Positions 1 to 8,338 of a DNA stretch of 63,218 nucleotides are shown one piece after another. The stretch spans positions 1-63,218 of the forward strand of contig JAKSDO010000027.1 of assembly GCA_022360055.1 (NCBI GenBank). Reading direction: 5' to 3'. Source of the stretch: Cytophagales bacterium (GTDB lineage Bacteria; Bacteroidota; Bacteroidia; Cytophagales; Cyclobacteriaceae). Positions within the stretch are counted from its first letter, which is position 1. Every line of letters begins with the position of its first letter. Under the pieces are notes generated by a model. That model was not told the DNA's origin, made no database searches, and was given only the letters and a program-made list of their open reading frames with translations. The translations under genes and the position numbers were made by a program.

Positions 1-56
1 AACAATGTTGAAACAACATGGAACATTACTATGTCGTAAATGGCCCTAAAACGGGC

Positions 57-86
57 AAAAAAAGGGTTTTGTGTGTGACAAAACCC
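57..86 (-). terminator. Intrinsic terminator after tRNA-Asp
   Basis: On the minus strand a GC-containing stem (AGGGTTTTGT pairing with ACAAAACCCT around a short loop) is followed by a run of T. It lies 8 bases past the 3' end of the tRNA, as expected for a factor-independent terminator of that gene. Confidence 0.85.
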
Positions 87-93
87 TGAGGGG

Positions 94-167
94 CGGTCTG
101 GACGAGACTCGAACTCGCGACCTCCTGCGTGACAGGCAGGCATTCTAACCAACTGAACTACCAGACC
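94..167 (-). tRNA. tRNA-Asp (anticodon GTC)
   Basis: The minus strand folds into a complete cloverleaf. The acceptor stem is GGTCTGG/CCAGACC, the D arm contains AGTTGGTTAGA, the anticodon stem CCTGC/GCAGG holds the loop CTGTCAC with anticodon GTC, and the T arm contains GTTCGAGTC. The discriminator base is G, as usual for tRNA-Asp. The CCA end is not encoded. The gene stands alone, with its own upstream promoter and downstream terminator. Confidence 0.96.
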
Positions 168-271
168 AAACAATCCGCAAAGAAAATGTCCATCGAACAT
201 CTTTAGGATTGGCCAGCTTATAACTCCGGCCCTCCCCCATTCACGGGCTCTTTCCTCCCGAAAAAGCGATG

Positions 272-303
272 CAAATGTAGAAGCTTATTTTATATCTTGC
301 AAA
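272..303 (-). promoter_or_regulatory. Bacteroidota-type promoter driving tRNA-Asp
   Basis: On the minus strand TTTG (300-303) is followed after 20 bases by TACATTTG (272-279), matching the Bacteroidota consensus TTTG-N19/20-TAnnTTTG. The predicted start lies about 100 bases before the tRNA 5' end. No other gene lies between, so it most likely serves the tRNA. Confidence 0.65.
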
Positions 304-354
304 TAATAATTTGAAATAATTTTAGCATAAGATTATATAACTTCTCTTACGCAT

Positions 355-3237
355 TTATTCCCTCTTTTCAACACCAATTACCTCCACCCAGTGTTTCGCT
401 TTCCTCCCCGTGTGATGCTCGATCTGATGCCGGCAGCTAAAACCACAGGCGACAATCTCATACCGTTCGTTTAATTTTCTAATCTCGGGAAACAGGATCT
501 CTTCCCCAATTTTACGGGAGATTTCATAATGCTCTCTTTCATATCCAAACGAACCGGCCATCCCACAACAACCTGAATCGATTTCGTAATGCCTCAGGCC
601 GTCAATTCGATCGAGAATCTTATTCATGGATTGTGTGCCGTATAAGGCCTTTTGGTGGCAATGTCCGTGCACCATTACTTCGTTCGCATCGGAAGTAAAC
701 TTTACATCCAAACGTCCTTCATCGACCTCCCCGTGCATAAACCGGTCGATCATATAAACACCGGATGACAGGCGACCGGCCAGTGACGGGTCATCCAGTA
801 AATCCGGCAGATCGTCATTCAATGCAGAAGCGCAGCTCGGTTCGCAAACAAGTACGGGAATATCTCCGGATATAAACTCATCCAACCCCTGCGCCGTTTT
901 GGCTCCCTCCTTTTTTGCCAGCTTTAAGAAACCGTGTGACAGTCGGGGCCTCTGACAACACCCGACGTCGGCCAGAAGCACTTCATATCCGCAGGATGTC
1001 AAAAGATCATACGCAGCAATACCCATATGCGGTTCGTGATACTTTAGATAGGTATCTGCAAACAGGGCCACTTTTTTCTTCTTGCCATTTGCAGCCTTTG
1101 CATTTTTACAGAACCACCGGTCGAACGTTTCTTTCGCGTACGTGGGCAAAACCCTTCGCTTATCAATTCCGGCAACCTTCTCCATCACGGATCTGTAAGT
1201 CGGATTGCGAAGCAGGGCATTAACGGGCCCGGCAAATTTCCCGCCGAATCGACCGGCCATTTTACTTGAATCCCGGATCAGTTGATCACGTATTCCCACA
1301 CCGTGCGCATCGTAATACATCTGGCTGATCTCACTTTTCAGTCTGGCCATATCCACATTGCTCGGACATTCGGATTTGCAGGCCTTGCACGACAAACACA
1401 AATCCAACACTTCGCGAAGACGTTCGCCGGAAAGCCCGAACTTATCCAATTGCCCGGACATGGCCAGCCGAATGGCATTGGCCCTTCCGCGGGTGGAATG
1501 TTCTTCGTCGCGGGTAGCCTTATAACTCGGGCACATGGTTCCGCCCAAAGTTTTCCTGCACTCCCCTACCCCTGTACACATGTGTACCGCTTCGTTAAAA
1601 CTACCTTCGGCCTTAAAGTGGTAGTGCGCATCGATCACCCCCTCCCGGTATTTCTCCCCGTACCTGAGATTTTCCGTGATCTTTTGGGAATCGACTATTT
1701 TCCCGGGATTCATCCTGTGCTCGGGATCGAATAGCCGTTTTACTTCTTTAAAGCCGCTGTACAATTGTTCGCCAAAGTACTTCCTGTTGAAGGCACTCCT
1801 CACAAGGCCGTCTCCATGCTCTCCGCTCCAGGACCCTCCGCAAGCCACCACCAGATCAAATGTTTCTTCCGCAATTTTTCTGAACCGGTCAATATCGATA
1901 CTTTGCCGCAGATCCAGTACGGGGCGCACGTGGATCACGCCGACACTGGCATGCGCATACATCGCCGCCTTTGTTCCGTGTTTTTTACAAATTTTCAAAA
2001 CGCGATCGATGTACTCCGGGAGCACATCCACCGGTATTCCGGCATCCTCGATGAAAGGAAGAGGCTTTTTCTTTCCTCTCATTCCAAGCATGAGGCCGAG
2101 GCCTTTTTTCCGGATGATCCAGACATCTTCATAATCGCTCCCTTCGGGGAATAAGGGATAGGCATATCCGAATTTCAAGGCCTTTAACCTCCCGATCATT
2201 GCTTCGGGACGAAGCATAACCTCTTTGCGGGTCTTTCCGTAAAACTCCACGATCAGGATCGCCGCCGGATTTCCCTTGATAAAATGACAGCTCCTTTTCG
2301 TGGTCAGGTTTTCCCTGCTCAAATCAATTACAGTGCGATCCAGTATCTCCACGGCCGAAGGACCAAATTCAAGTATCGGTTCGACCGCCCTTATGGCCTC
2401 AAACAGCTCCCGGAAATGCACCACGCATACGGACTTAAACGCCGGCAAGGGCTCCAGGTTAAGTTTCACATCGAGCAGGGTAGCCAGGGTGCCCTCGCTC
2501 CCGGTAATAAGTTTTGCAAGATTCCAATGGCCGGTATGTATAAATTCATCCAAGTTGTACCCGCCGACGCGCCGCATAACCTTGGGGAAGCGCCGTTCGA
2601 TCTCCGCCCGATTCGACTCCACAATGGCTTTAAAAACGTTATAGATTCCACCCTCCCGGTCCTTGTCGGCCAACTTTTCCGTGAATTCGGTCTCGGAAAG
2701 GTTTTTAAGGTGCATTCGTGTACCGTCGGCCAATAGAATGTTCGCTTCGAGCACATGATCCACCGTCTTGCCATAGATTATGCTTTTGGTTCCGGATGAA
2801 TTGTTTCCCACCATGCCGCCAATGTTTGCGCGGCTGGAGGTCGCCGGGTCCGGAGCAAAATGAAGGTTATACACCTTAAGCTTTTCATTGAGGACATCCC
2901 TTACAATTCCCGGTTGTACGCGCACCCATTGTTCTTTCTCATTGATTTCCAGGATTTTATTCATGTATTTCGAGAAATCCAACACCATGGAATCGCCCAC
3001 CGTTTGACCGGCCAGACTTGTGCCCGCTCCCCTCGGAAGAATGTTGACCTCGTGTGCCGAGGCAAGCCTTACCGCTGAAATTACGTCTTCATTATTCCCG
3101 GGAAGTACCACCACCCTGGGTTTGATCTGATACACACTGGCATCCGTAGCATAAATTCCCAGGCTGCCCGCATCCGAAAGCACATCTCCACGGATATGGC
3201 TTTTAAGCGCCAGGATCAATTTTTCCGCACCGGACAT
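355..3237 (-). CDS. FAD-binding and Fe-S 2-hydroxyacid dehydrogenase (GlcD/GlcF-type fusion)
   Basis: A 960-residue fusion protein. The N-terminal half is a PCMH-type FAD-binding domain (ILPRGAGTSLAGQ near residue 90; IGGMVGNNSSGTKS near 140) followed by the FAD-linked oxidase C-terminal domain with the SGEHGDG motif near 490. The second half has an Fe-S domain (CTGVGECRK near 575 and CLSCKACKSECP near 640) and two cysteine-rich CCG domains, the last ending in HCHQKALYG and DSGCCGMAGSFG. This architecture oxidises D-lactate, glycolate or a related 2-hydroxyacid and passes electrons to the respiratory chain. Its ATG directly follows the stop of the upstream aminotransferase, so the genes are co-transcribed. 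The permease and glyoxylate-type aminotransferase beside it favour glycolate, but D-lactate cannot be excluded. Confidence 0.88.
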   Translation of the reverse strand: MSGAEKLILALKSHIRGDVLSDAGSLGIYATDASVYQIKPRVVVLPGNNEDVISAVRLASAHEVNILPRGAGTSLAGQTVGDSMVLDFSKYMNKILEINEKEQWVRVQPGIVRDVLNEKLKVYNLHFAPDPATSSRANIGGMVGNNSSGTKSIIYGKTVDHVLEANILLADGTRMHLKNLSETEFTEKLADKDREGGIYNVFKAIVESNRAEIERRFPKVMRRVGGYNLDEFIHTGHWNLAKLITGSEGTLATLLDVKLNLEPLPAFKSVCVVHFRELFEAIRAVEPILEFGPSAVEILDRTVIDLSRENLTTKRSCHFIKGNPAAILIVEFYGKTRKEVMLRPEAMIGRLKALKFGYAYPLFPEGSDYEDVWIIRKKGLGLMLGMRGKKKPLPFIEDAGIPVDVLPEYIDRVLKICKKHGTKAAMYAHASVGVIHVRPVLDLRQSIDIDRFRKIAEETFDLVVACGGSWSGEHGDGLVRSAFNRKYFGEQLYSGFKEVKRLFDPEHRMNPGKIVDSQKITENLRYGEKYREGVIDAHYHFKAEGSFNEAVHMCTGVGECRKTLGGTMCPSYKATRDEEHSTRGRANAIRLAMSGQLDKFGLSGERLREVLDLCLSCKACKSECPSNVDMARLKSEISQMYYDAHGVGIRDQLIRDSSKMAGRFGGKFAGPVNALLRNPTYRSVMEKVAGIDKRRVLPTYAKETFDRWFCKNAKAANGKKKKVALFADTYLKYHEPHMGIAAYDLLTSCGYEVLLADVGCCQRPRLSHGFLKLAKKEGAKTAQGLDEFISGDIPVLVCEPSCASALNDDLPDLLDDPSLAGRLSSGVYMIDRFMHGEVDEGRLDVKFTSDANEVMVHGHCHQKALYGTQSMNKILDRIDGLRHYEIDSGCCGMAGSFGYEREHYEISRKIGEEILFPEIRKLNERYEIVACGFSCRHQIEHHTGRKAKHWVEVIGVEKRE

Positions 3238-4380
3238 TTACAGGATCTCCTTTAGCGCACCTAAAAGTTGATGGATATGATTGGGTGTTGAGCTGTTTCC
3301 CATCAAACCGATTCTCCAGATTTTTCCGGCAAAATCTCCAAGGCCTCCGCCCACTTCAATATTGTATTCATCCAGCAACCGTTTCCTTGCGGGGCCGTCT
3401 TCCACGCCATCCGGGAGTTTTACGGCATTCAGCATAGGCAGCCTGAACTCCTCCCGAACCAGAAACTCAAACCCCAGGGCTTCCAGGCCTTCTTTCAACA
3501 GCAGGTGGTTTTGACGATGTCTTTCAAATCGATTTTCAAGACCTTCCTCGAGCACCAGCCTCAACGCTTCGCGCATGGCATACATCGCCGAAACAGGGCC
3601 GGTGTGATGATAGGCTCTTTGCGCTCCCGCCCAATAGTTTTTCACCATGGTCAGATCGAGGAACCAGCTTTGGACCTTGGTCTTTCTGCGCTCCAGGGCA
3701 GCCACTGCCCGTTCGCCGAAGGATACCGGCGAAAGCCCCGGAGGAGCGCTCAGGCATTTTTGAGCGCCTGAATATATTGCGTCAATGCCCCATTCATCTA
3801 CCTTGATCTCCGCGCCGCAATAAGAAGTTACCGCATCCACGACCAACAGGGCCCCGGCGTCGTGTACGATTTCACTGATTTCTTCCAGAGGCTGTAATAC
3901 GCCTGTCGAGGTTTCCGCATGAACGATTGCAACAATCTTAGGTTTGCAGGATCCGAGCGCCTCTTTTACCTGGTCCGGATCGACGGGCGATCCCCAAAGG
4001 GCATCCACACGGAAGAGCTTCGCGCCACAGCGCTCGACGATATCGGACATGCGATTCCCAAAAACGCCGTTTACGCATACAAGCGCTTCATCGCCCGGCT
4101 CCAACAAATTTACCAGGCAGGTCTCCATACCGGCGCTCCCCGGAGCCGATACGACGAAGGTCAATTGATTCCGGGTCCGGAATGTCTTCTGCACCATGAT
4201 CTTAATGTCATCCATGATCTCTAAAAACCGGGGATCCAGATGACCTATTAACGGGGTTGCCATCGCTTTGAGCACGCGAGGATGCACATCGCTCGGTCCG
4301 GGTCCCATCAATATTCTTGTGTTCGGATTTAATTCGCTCTGATACGATTCCATATTCGATAGTTTTTCAATTATGTTCAT
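3238..4380 (-). CDS. Class V aminotransferase, alanine/serine-glyoxylate type
   Basis: A 380-residue PLP enzyme of the alanine-glyoxylate / serine-glyoxylate aminotransferase family. It begins with the family signature MGPGPSDVHPRVLKAM and has the glycine-rich SAPGSAGMET segment near residue 80. The Schiff-base lysine lies in SGAQKCLSAPPG near residue 195, and GGLGDFAGKIWRIGLMG is the conserved C-terminal block. The protein is cytoplasmic. It is the middle gene of a three-gene operon: TAG of the permease abuts its ATG, and its TAA abuts the ATG of the FAD dehydrogenase. In that context it probably converts glyoxylate, produced from glycolate by the dehydrogenase, to glycine. The amino donor cannot be read from the sequence. 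Confidence 0.9.
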   Translation of the reverse strand: MNIIEKLSNMESYQSELNPNTRILMGPGPSDVHPRVLKAMATPLIGHLDPRFLEIMDDIKIMVQKTFRTRNQLTFVVSAPGSAGMETCLVNLLEPGDEALVCVNGVFGNRMSDIVERCGAKLFRVDALWGSPVDPDQVKEALGSCKPKIVAIVHAETSTGVLQPLEEISEIVHDAGALLVVDAVTSYCGAEIKVDEWGIDAIYSGAQKCLSAPPGLSPVSFGERAVAALERRKTKVQSWFLDLTMVKNYWAGAQRAYHHTGPVSAMYAMREALRLVLEEGLENRFERHRQNHLLLKEGLEALGFEFLVREEFRLPMLNAVKLPDGVEDGPARKRLLDEYNIEVGGGLGDFAGKIWRIGLMGNSSTPNHIHQLLGALKEIL

Positions 4381-6081
4381 CTAATTTCCGGTAACCGGAA
4401 GATCGGTCACATGCAATAAGTGAATGGCGATCATCCCCAACAATCCCGCAAATAACAAATAATACAGCGTCGGTATAATTGTTTTCCTTAAAATATTTCC
4501 TTCCTGCCCCAGAAGACCGACTGTGGCTGATGCGGCTACCACATTGTGGATCGCCACCATATTTCCCGCCGCCGCCCCCACCGCCTGCAAGCTTATGATC
4601 AACGCGCCCGAAATGGCCAGCTTATTGGCGACACCGTACTGAAACAGGCTAAACATCAGATTGCTCACGGTATTGCTGCCGGCTATAAAGGCCCCCAACC
4701 CCCCGATCGTCGGGGCAAAAAGCGGCCAGATCGAACCGACTTTGTCCGCCACCCAGGCGGCCATGGCCAGCGGCATGCTATCGAGCCCTGTTTCATTAAA
4801 GCCCGAATTGATATAGATCCGAACCATCGGCACGGTAAATATCAACACAAACCCTGCTCCCAGGATCATTTTCCACGAATCACTCAACGCACTCCTGAAT
4901 TCCCGGAACTTCATCCTGTGCATAAAATAGGTAATGATTACCACGAATAACAAGATCGTTCCCGGCAGGTACATGGGAGTACTTTTCCCACTGATGGAAG
5001 AACCGAATATTCCCGCCCACTCCAACCGGAATGATGTCAGAAACGCTTTAAAGGGCAATTGAGGTATTCGGGACAACACAAGAAATATCGCCAGCAGCAG
5101 ATAGGGAACCCAGGCGCGTACGATCGATATTTTAGAACCATTTGACATCGGGTTCGGGTCGATTTCGATTCGTCCGAGCCAAAAAGACGGCCATGTTTCC
5201 CGGGGTGGAAAATCCCAGGTTTCCTTTGGAAGGAATACGTTGTTTTTCGCGGCAAAAGTGACCACAAAAATGCCGATCAGGGAGCCGAGCAGCGAAGGGA
5301 ATTCAGGGCCAAGAAAAACACCCGTGAGCACATAGGGAATTGTGAATGCGAGGCCCCCAAATATTGCAAACGGAAAAATCGCCAGACCTTCTTTCCATGA
5401 CTTATTCTTTCCGAAATAGCGTGTCATCATCATACACATGAACAGTGGAATGAGCGTGCCGACAATTGCGTGAATTACGGCGACGTTGGTGGTAACCAAT
5501 TGCAAAAAGTCTCCGATTGCCAGGCCCTTTTCCGCCATCTGTTCTGTGGCGTCGGAGTTTTCCAGGCCGCCTTTTACCCCGACAAGGATCGGTGTTCCGA
5601 CAGCTCCGAACGTGACCGGCGTACTCTGGACCATCATCCCGAGCATAACGGCCGTCATTGCGGGGAAACCGAGCGCCAAAAGCAAGGGGGCGGTGATGGC
5701 TGCCGGGGTGCCAAAACCTGCCGCGCCCTCAATAAAGGCCCCGAAGAGCCAGATGATAATGACGACCTGCACCCGGCGGTCGCAACTGATATCCGAAAAC
5801 CCGCTTCGGATTGCCTCAATCCCTCCCGAATATTTCAATGTGTTAAGAAGTAAAATCGCTCCAAAAATGATGTACAGTATGTCGAACGTAATAAACAATC
5901 CCTGTACACTGGATGCCATAGCATCTTGCCAGGACATCCCCCAAAAAAACAATCCGATGATCAGAGTAAGTACATAGACAAGAGGCATTGTTCTTCGGGC
6001 GGGCCATTTAAGCCAAACCAGCAGCAATGCGGCGGCAAAAATGGGCAAAAAGGCCAGCAGGGCCTGGACGGTCAAATTCAT
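4381..6081 (-). CDS. L-lactate/glycolate permease family protein (LctP/GlcA)
   Basis: A 566-residue polytopic membrane protein of the LctP/GlcA family of proton-coupled lactate and glycolate permeases. There are about 12 to 14 hydrophobic segments. The family-typical stretches FGAFIEGAAGFGTPAAITAP (near 115) and TIGGLGAFIAGSNTVSNLMF (near 460) are present, and the length is normal. It is the first gene of the operon, with the aminotransferase ATG directly after its stop, so it supplies the substrate for the two enzymes downstream. Lactate and glycolate cannot be separated from sequence alone. Confidence 0.9.
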   Translation of the reverse strand: MNLTVQALLAFLPIFAAALLLVWLKWPARRTMPLVYVLTLIIGLFFWGMSWQDAMASSVQGLFITFDILYIIFGAILLLNTLKYSGGIEAIRSGFSDISCDRRVQVVIIIWLFGAFIEGAAGFGTPAAITAPLLLALGFPAMTAVMLGMMVQSTPVTFGAVGTPILVGVKGGLENSDATEQMAEKGLAIGDFLQLVTTNVAVIHAIVGTLIPLFMCMMMTRYFGKNKSWKEGLAIFPFAIFGGLAFTIPYVLTGVFLGPEFPSLLGSLIGIFVVTFAAKNNVFLPKETWDFPPRETWPSFWLGRIEIDPNPMSNGSKISIVRAWVPYLLLAIFLVLSRIPQLPFKAFLTSFRLEWAGIFGSSISGKSTPMYLPGTILLFVVIITYFMHRMKFREFRSALSDSWKMILGAGFVLIFTVPMVRIYINSGFNETGLDSMPLAMAAWVADKVGSIWPLFAPTIGGLGAFIAGSNTVSNLMFSLFQYGVANKLAISGALIISLQAVGAAAGNMVAIHNVVAASATVGLLGQEGNILRKTIIPTLYYLLFAGLLGMIAIHLLHVTDLPVTGN

Positions 6082-6633
6082 TTCAAAAGAAATCTTGTAA
6101 TATTATTGCATAAATGATCCGGAAAATTTACAGCGAAGACAATGGGATAAAAAACCCGTTGTGCTCCCGTGATACATAATAAACAATTATTTTCAGTAAT
6201 CCTCAAAAGAAGGTCGATTTAGAGGCTTCCTCTGATCGGCTATACCGCTCTTACAGGGGGTCTCCCATTCGTGATCCCGGATTATGCAGCGTTGGTCCGT
6301 GTGGCCATCGGGTGTCTTGATCTTTGATTTTAGCCCTGTTTCTTTTTCGTTTCTTTTCATTGGCCTTTGCCGGGCCAGACAGGCGAGCAAAGAAAAAGGA
6401 CCATGAATTTTCATCCGGCGGGGAAACCATCCGATCCACAGAGATGTGTTCGAAAACGCGATGTTTTTGAAAACCAGTATGCCGGAGCACTCAGAGCCAC
6501 ACACAGGGCAATGCAGCGTTTTGAGAAGAAGTCCGAGCGAAAGGCTCGAACGGGTATTTATGTATGATTTGCCAAATTCCTCAGATGAAATACCGACTGA
6601 TCCGCTAAATCCGTGACACCGGACAAAGGCAAT
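6082..6633. other. Intergenic stretch without a convincing gene
   Basis: About 550 bases between the permease start and the collagen-like lipoprotein terminator. Overlapping frames on both strands reach about 100 codons but have arginine/proline-rich low-complexity products and no recognisable domain. The end nearest 6081 must hold the operon promoter. The rest resembles degenerate spacer DNA. Confidence 0.5.
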
Positions 6634-6662
6634 AAAAAAGGGACCTCAAGGATCCCTTTATA
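6634..6662 (-). terminator. Intrinsic terminator after collagen-like lipoprotein
   Basis: On the minus strand AAAGGGATCC-TTGA-GGTCCC is followed by six T residues. It starts about 20 bases beyond the stop codon of the 6680-7264 gene. Confidence 0.8.
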
Positions 6663-6679
6663 AATTATTAAAGAACATG

Positions 6680-7264
6680 TTAACGTCTTCTCTGATGCGC
6701 AGATGCGGGAGTCGGTAAATCCGGAAGACCCAGCATTTCCTTCAGATCGTTATACTCGATTTCCCCCGGAGTCATCCTGGATGAGTTCCAAAAATCACCC
6801 GGAACAATCACCACGCGCACTATCCAATCGTCCGTATCTTCGGCTCCAAGCATCGCCAGATCAAATTCAGCTTCCATAAACAACCGTACATCGACCAATG
6901 AGAAATCAAAGTTGTACTGAAGCATTCCATGATCCGTAAAGACGGTCTGCGGCAATGGTCGCCAGATCTCCGTATCCACTCCATCGATTTCCACGACCTC
7001 CCATAACAAGTATACCAATGCCACGTCCGAATTCAACGATTTGAAATCTCCCGGGAACGGAAGAATCACCTCATAGTCCGGAGCGGTGAAACTTATTTGC
7101 TCATATTCAAACACAAATCCGGATTCTCCCTTGGGGCCTTGCTCCCCCTGAGGGCCCTGGGGGCCGACGGGTCCTGCAGGACCAACGTTATCATTTATGC
7201 AGGACGACAGGACTATGGCCATCGCTCCCGTAATCATATGTATTAACCTTTTCATGATTGACAA
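6680..7264 (-). CDS. Lipoprotein with a short collagen-like repeat
   Basis: A 194-residue predicted lipoprotein. A signal peptide (MKRLIHMITGAMAIVLSSC) ends in a lipobox cysteine near residue 22. This is followed almost at once by seven consecutive Gly-X-Y triplets (GPAGPVGPQGPQGEQGPKG plus one more), and then by about 145 residues of unassigned beta-rich sequence. Bacteroidota carry many small lipoproteins with a collagen-like linker of this kind. Their function is generally unknown and this C-terminal domain was not recognised. The gene is monocistronic, with its own terminator. Confidence 0.75.
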   Translation of the reverse strand: MSIMKRLIHMITGAMAIVLSSCINDNVGPAGPVGPQGPQGEQGPKGESGFVFEYEQISFTAPDYEVILPFPGDFKSLNSDVALVYLLWEVVEIDGVDTEIWRPLPQTVFTDHGMLQYNFDFSLVDVRLFMEAEFDLAMLGAEDTDDWIVRVVIVPGDFWNSSRMTPGEIEYNDLKEMLGLPDLPTPASAHQRRR

Positions 7265-7488
7265 TTGTTTTTATGGGTAAATCCAAAAACCGGGCCAAAA
7301 AAGATATACGGGATCCGGCGAACGGCCAAACAGTTGGGCGCAGGTCTTCCGTTCTTTCAGATACACAGCCCGCACAGAAAGCGCATCCATTTTAGAATTT
7401 AGCATATTAAATGGACTAAAAAACAGATATTGACCAAATTAACTTATGCAATAAATATCAGCCGGATAAATCCCAAAAGGGACGAAAA

Positions 7489-7935
7489 ATGAGCCAACGT
7501 CAATTAGCCGCAATTATGTTTACCGATATTGTCGGATACACTGCAATGATGCAGCGCAACGAGCAGGAAACTATTGAAATTGTCGAACGGCAGCGCTCAA
7601 TTTTAAAAGAAAAGGCAAAAAGATATCGCGGTGAAATCACCCAGTTTTACCGGGATGGCAATCTGATCCTTTTCCAAAGTGTGCTTCAGGCCGTCCAATG
7701 TGCCATAAGCATTCAGGAAGCAAGTCACCCGGATCCTTTCATCCCGCTTCGAATTGGTATTCATTCCGGGGAAATAATCAGGAAGGGAAAGCATGTAAAC
7801 CGGATGGGATCATCAGGCAAAAACATATCCTGCCCACAGCAGCCCCGGCCCATAATTGCAACAAAGAGTAAAATACGCAAAACTGCCGATGAGCAGGACC
7901 TGGAAATTGCTACCTGGATCTTTGAAAAATCCTAA
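7489..7935 (+). pseudogene. Truncated class III adenylate/guanylate cyclase domain
   Basis: A 148-codon frame beginning like the catalytic domain of class III nucleotidyl cyclases: AAIMFTDIVGYTAMMQRNE carries the first metal-binding aspartate, and LRIGIHSGEIIRKG is also typical. Two things look broken. The second metal-binding motif, normally GDG, reads RDG. After GKHV the conserved block with the N-x-A-x-R motif is missing, and only a faint match to the domain end (SKIRKT...ATWIFEKS) follows. The protein is therefore too short for an active cyclase and also lacks the usual C-terminal TPR part. Its stop overlaps the dodecin stop on the other strand. Best read as a decaying gene. Confidence 0.6.
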
Positions 7936-8135
7936 TCCCTGTACTTGAAGGATAAACTAAGTTTTGTTCTGAACGCAGTGACTTTGCCGTCCTCGATCTT
8001 GAGGTCTTGCGATACGACTTCCGCAATCCTGAGATCGCTTAATGTTTTGCTTGCTCGATCTACAGCCTTTACTGCGGCATCATCCCAGGACACCTCACTG
8101 GTTCCGATAACTTCGATAACTTTATAGACAGACAT
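7932..8135 (-). CDS. Dodecin (flavin-binding storage protein)
   Basis: A 67-residue protein matching the dodecin family over its full length: VYKVIEVIGTSEVSWDDA at the N-terminus, an internal helix with AVKAVDRASKTLSDLR, and the C-terminal strand FRTKLSLSFKYRD. Dodecins form hollow dodecamers in the cytoplasm that bind flavins and buffer free FMN/FAD. The tryptophan in EVSWDDA is the residue that stacks against flavin in the family. The gene is monocistronic and converges on the cyclase remnant with a 4-base overlap of the two stops. Confidence 0.9.
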   Translation of the reverse strand: MSVYKVIEVIGTSEVSWDDAAVKAVDRASKTLSDLRIAEVVSQDLKIEDGKVTAFRTKLSLSFKYRD

Positions 8136-8338
8136 GATGTAAATTGTTAAGTGGTTGAAATTGGATTTTTAACAGTTATATAATTTACGAAGCTTATTCA
8201 ACAAAATGAATTATTGTCCCAACTATATCCTGTTTTCTTCCCGCAACATCGGCAGGAATAAAATTGCGCGTTGTCGTTCCATATTCTTTGAATAAATGTT
8301 AAATTGAATCGTAGGCGATTGAAATTCCATAAACGAAA

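Noticed and set aside
355-3237. CCG-domain protein as the missing HdrB partner of the hydrogenase module
   Set aside because: Its FAD and Fe-S domains and operon partners identify a hydroxyacid dehydrogenase; it lies 10 kb away on the other strand.
6193-6504. 103-residue minus-strand ORF
   Set aside because: Overlapping frames of similar length on both strands, arginine-rich low-complexity product, no domain.
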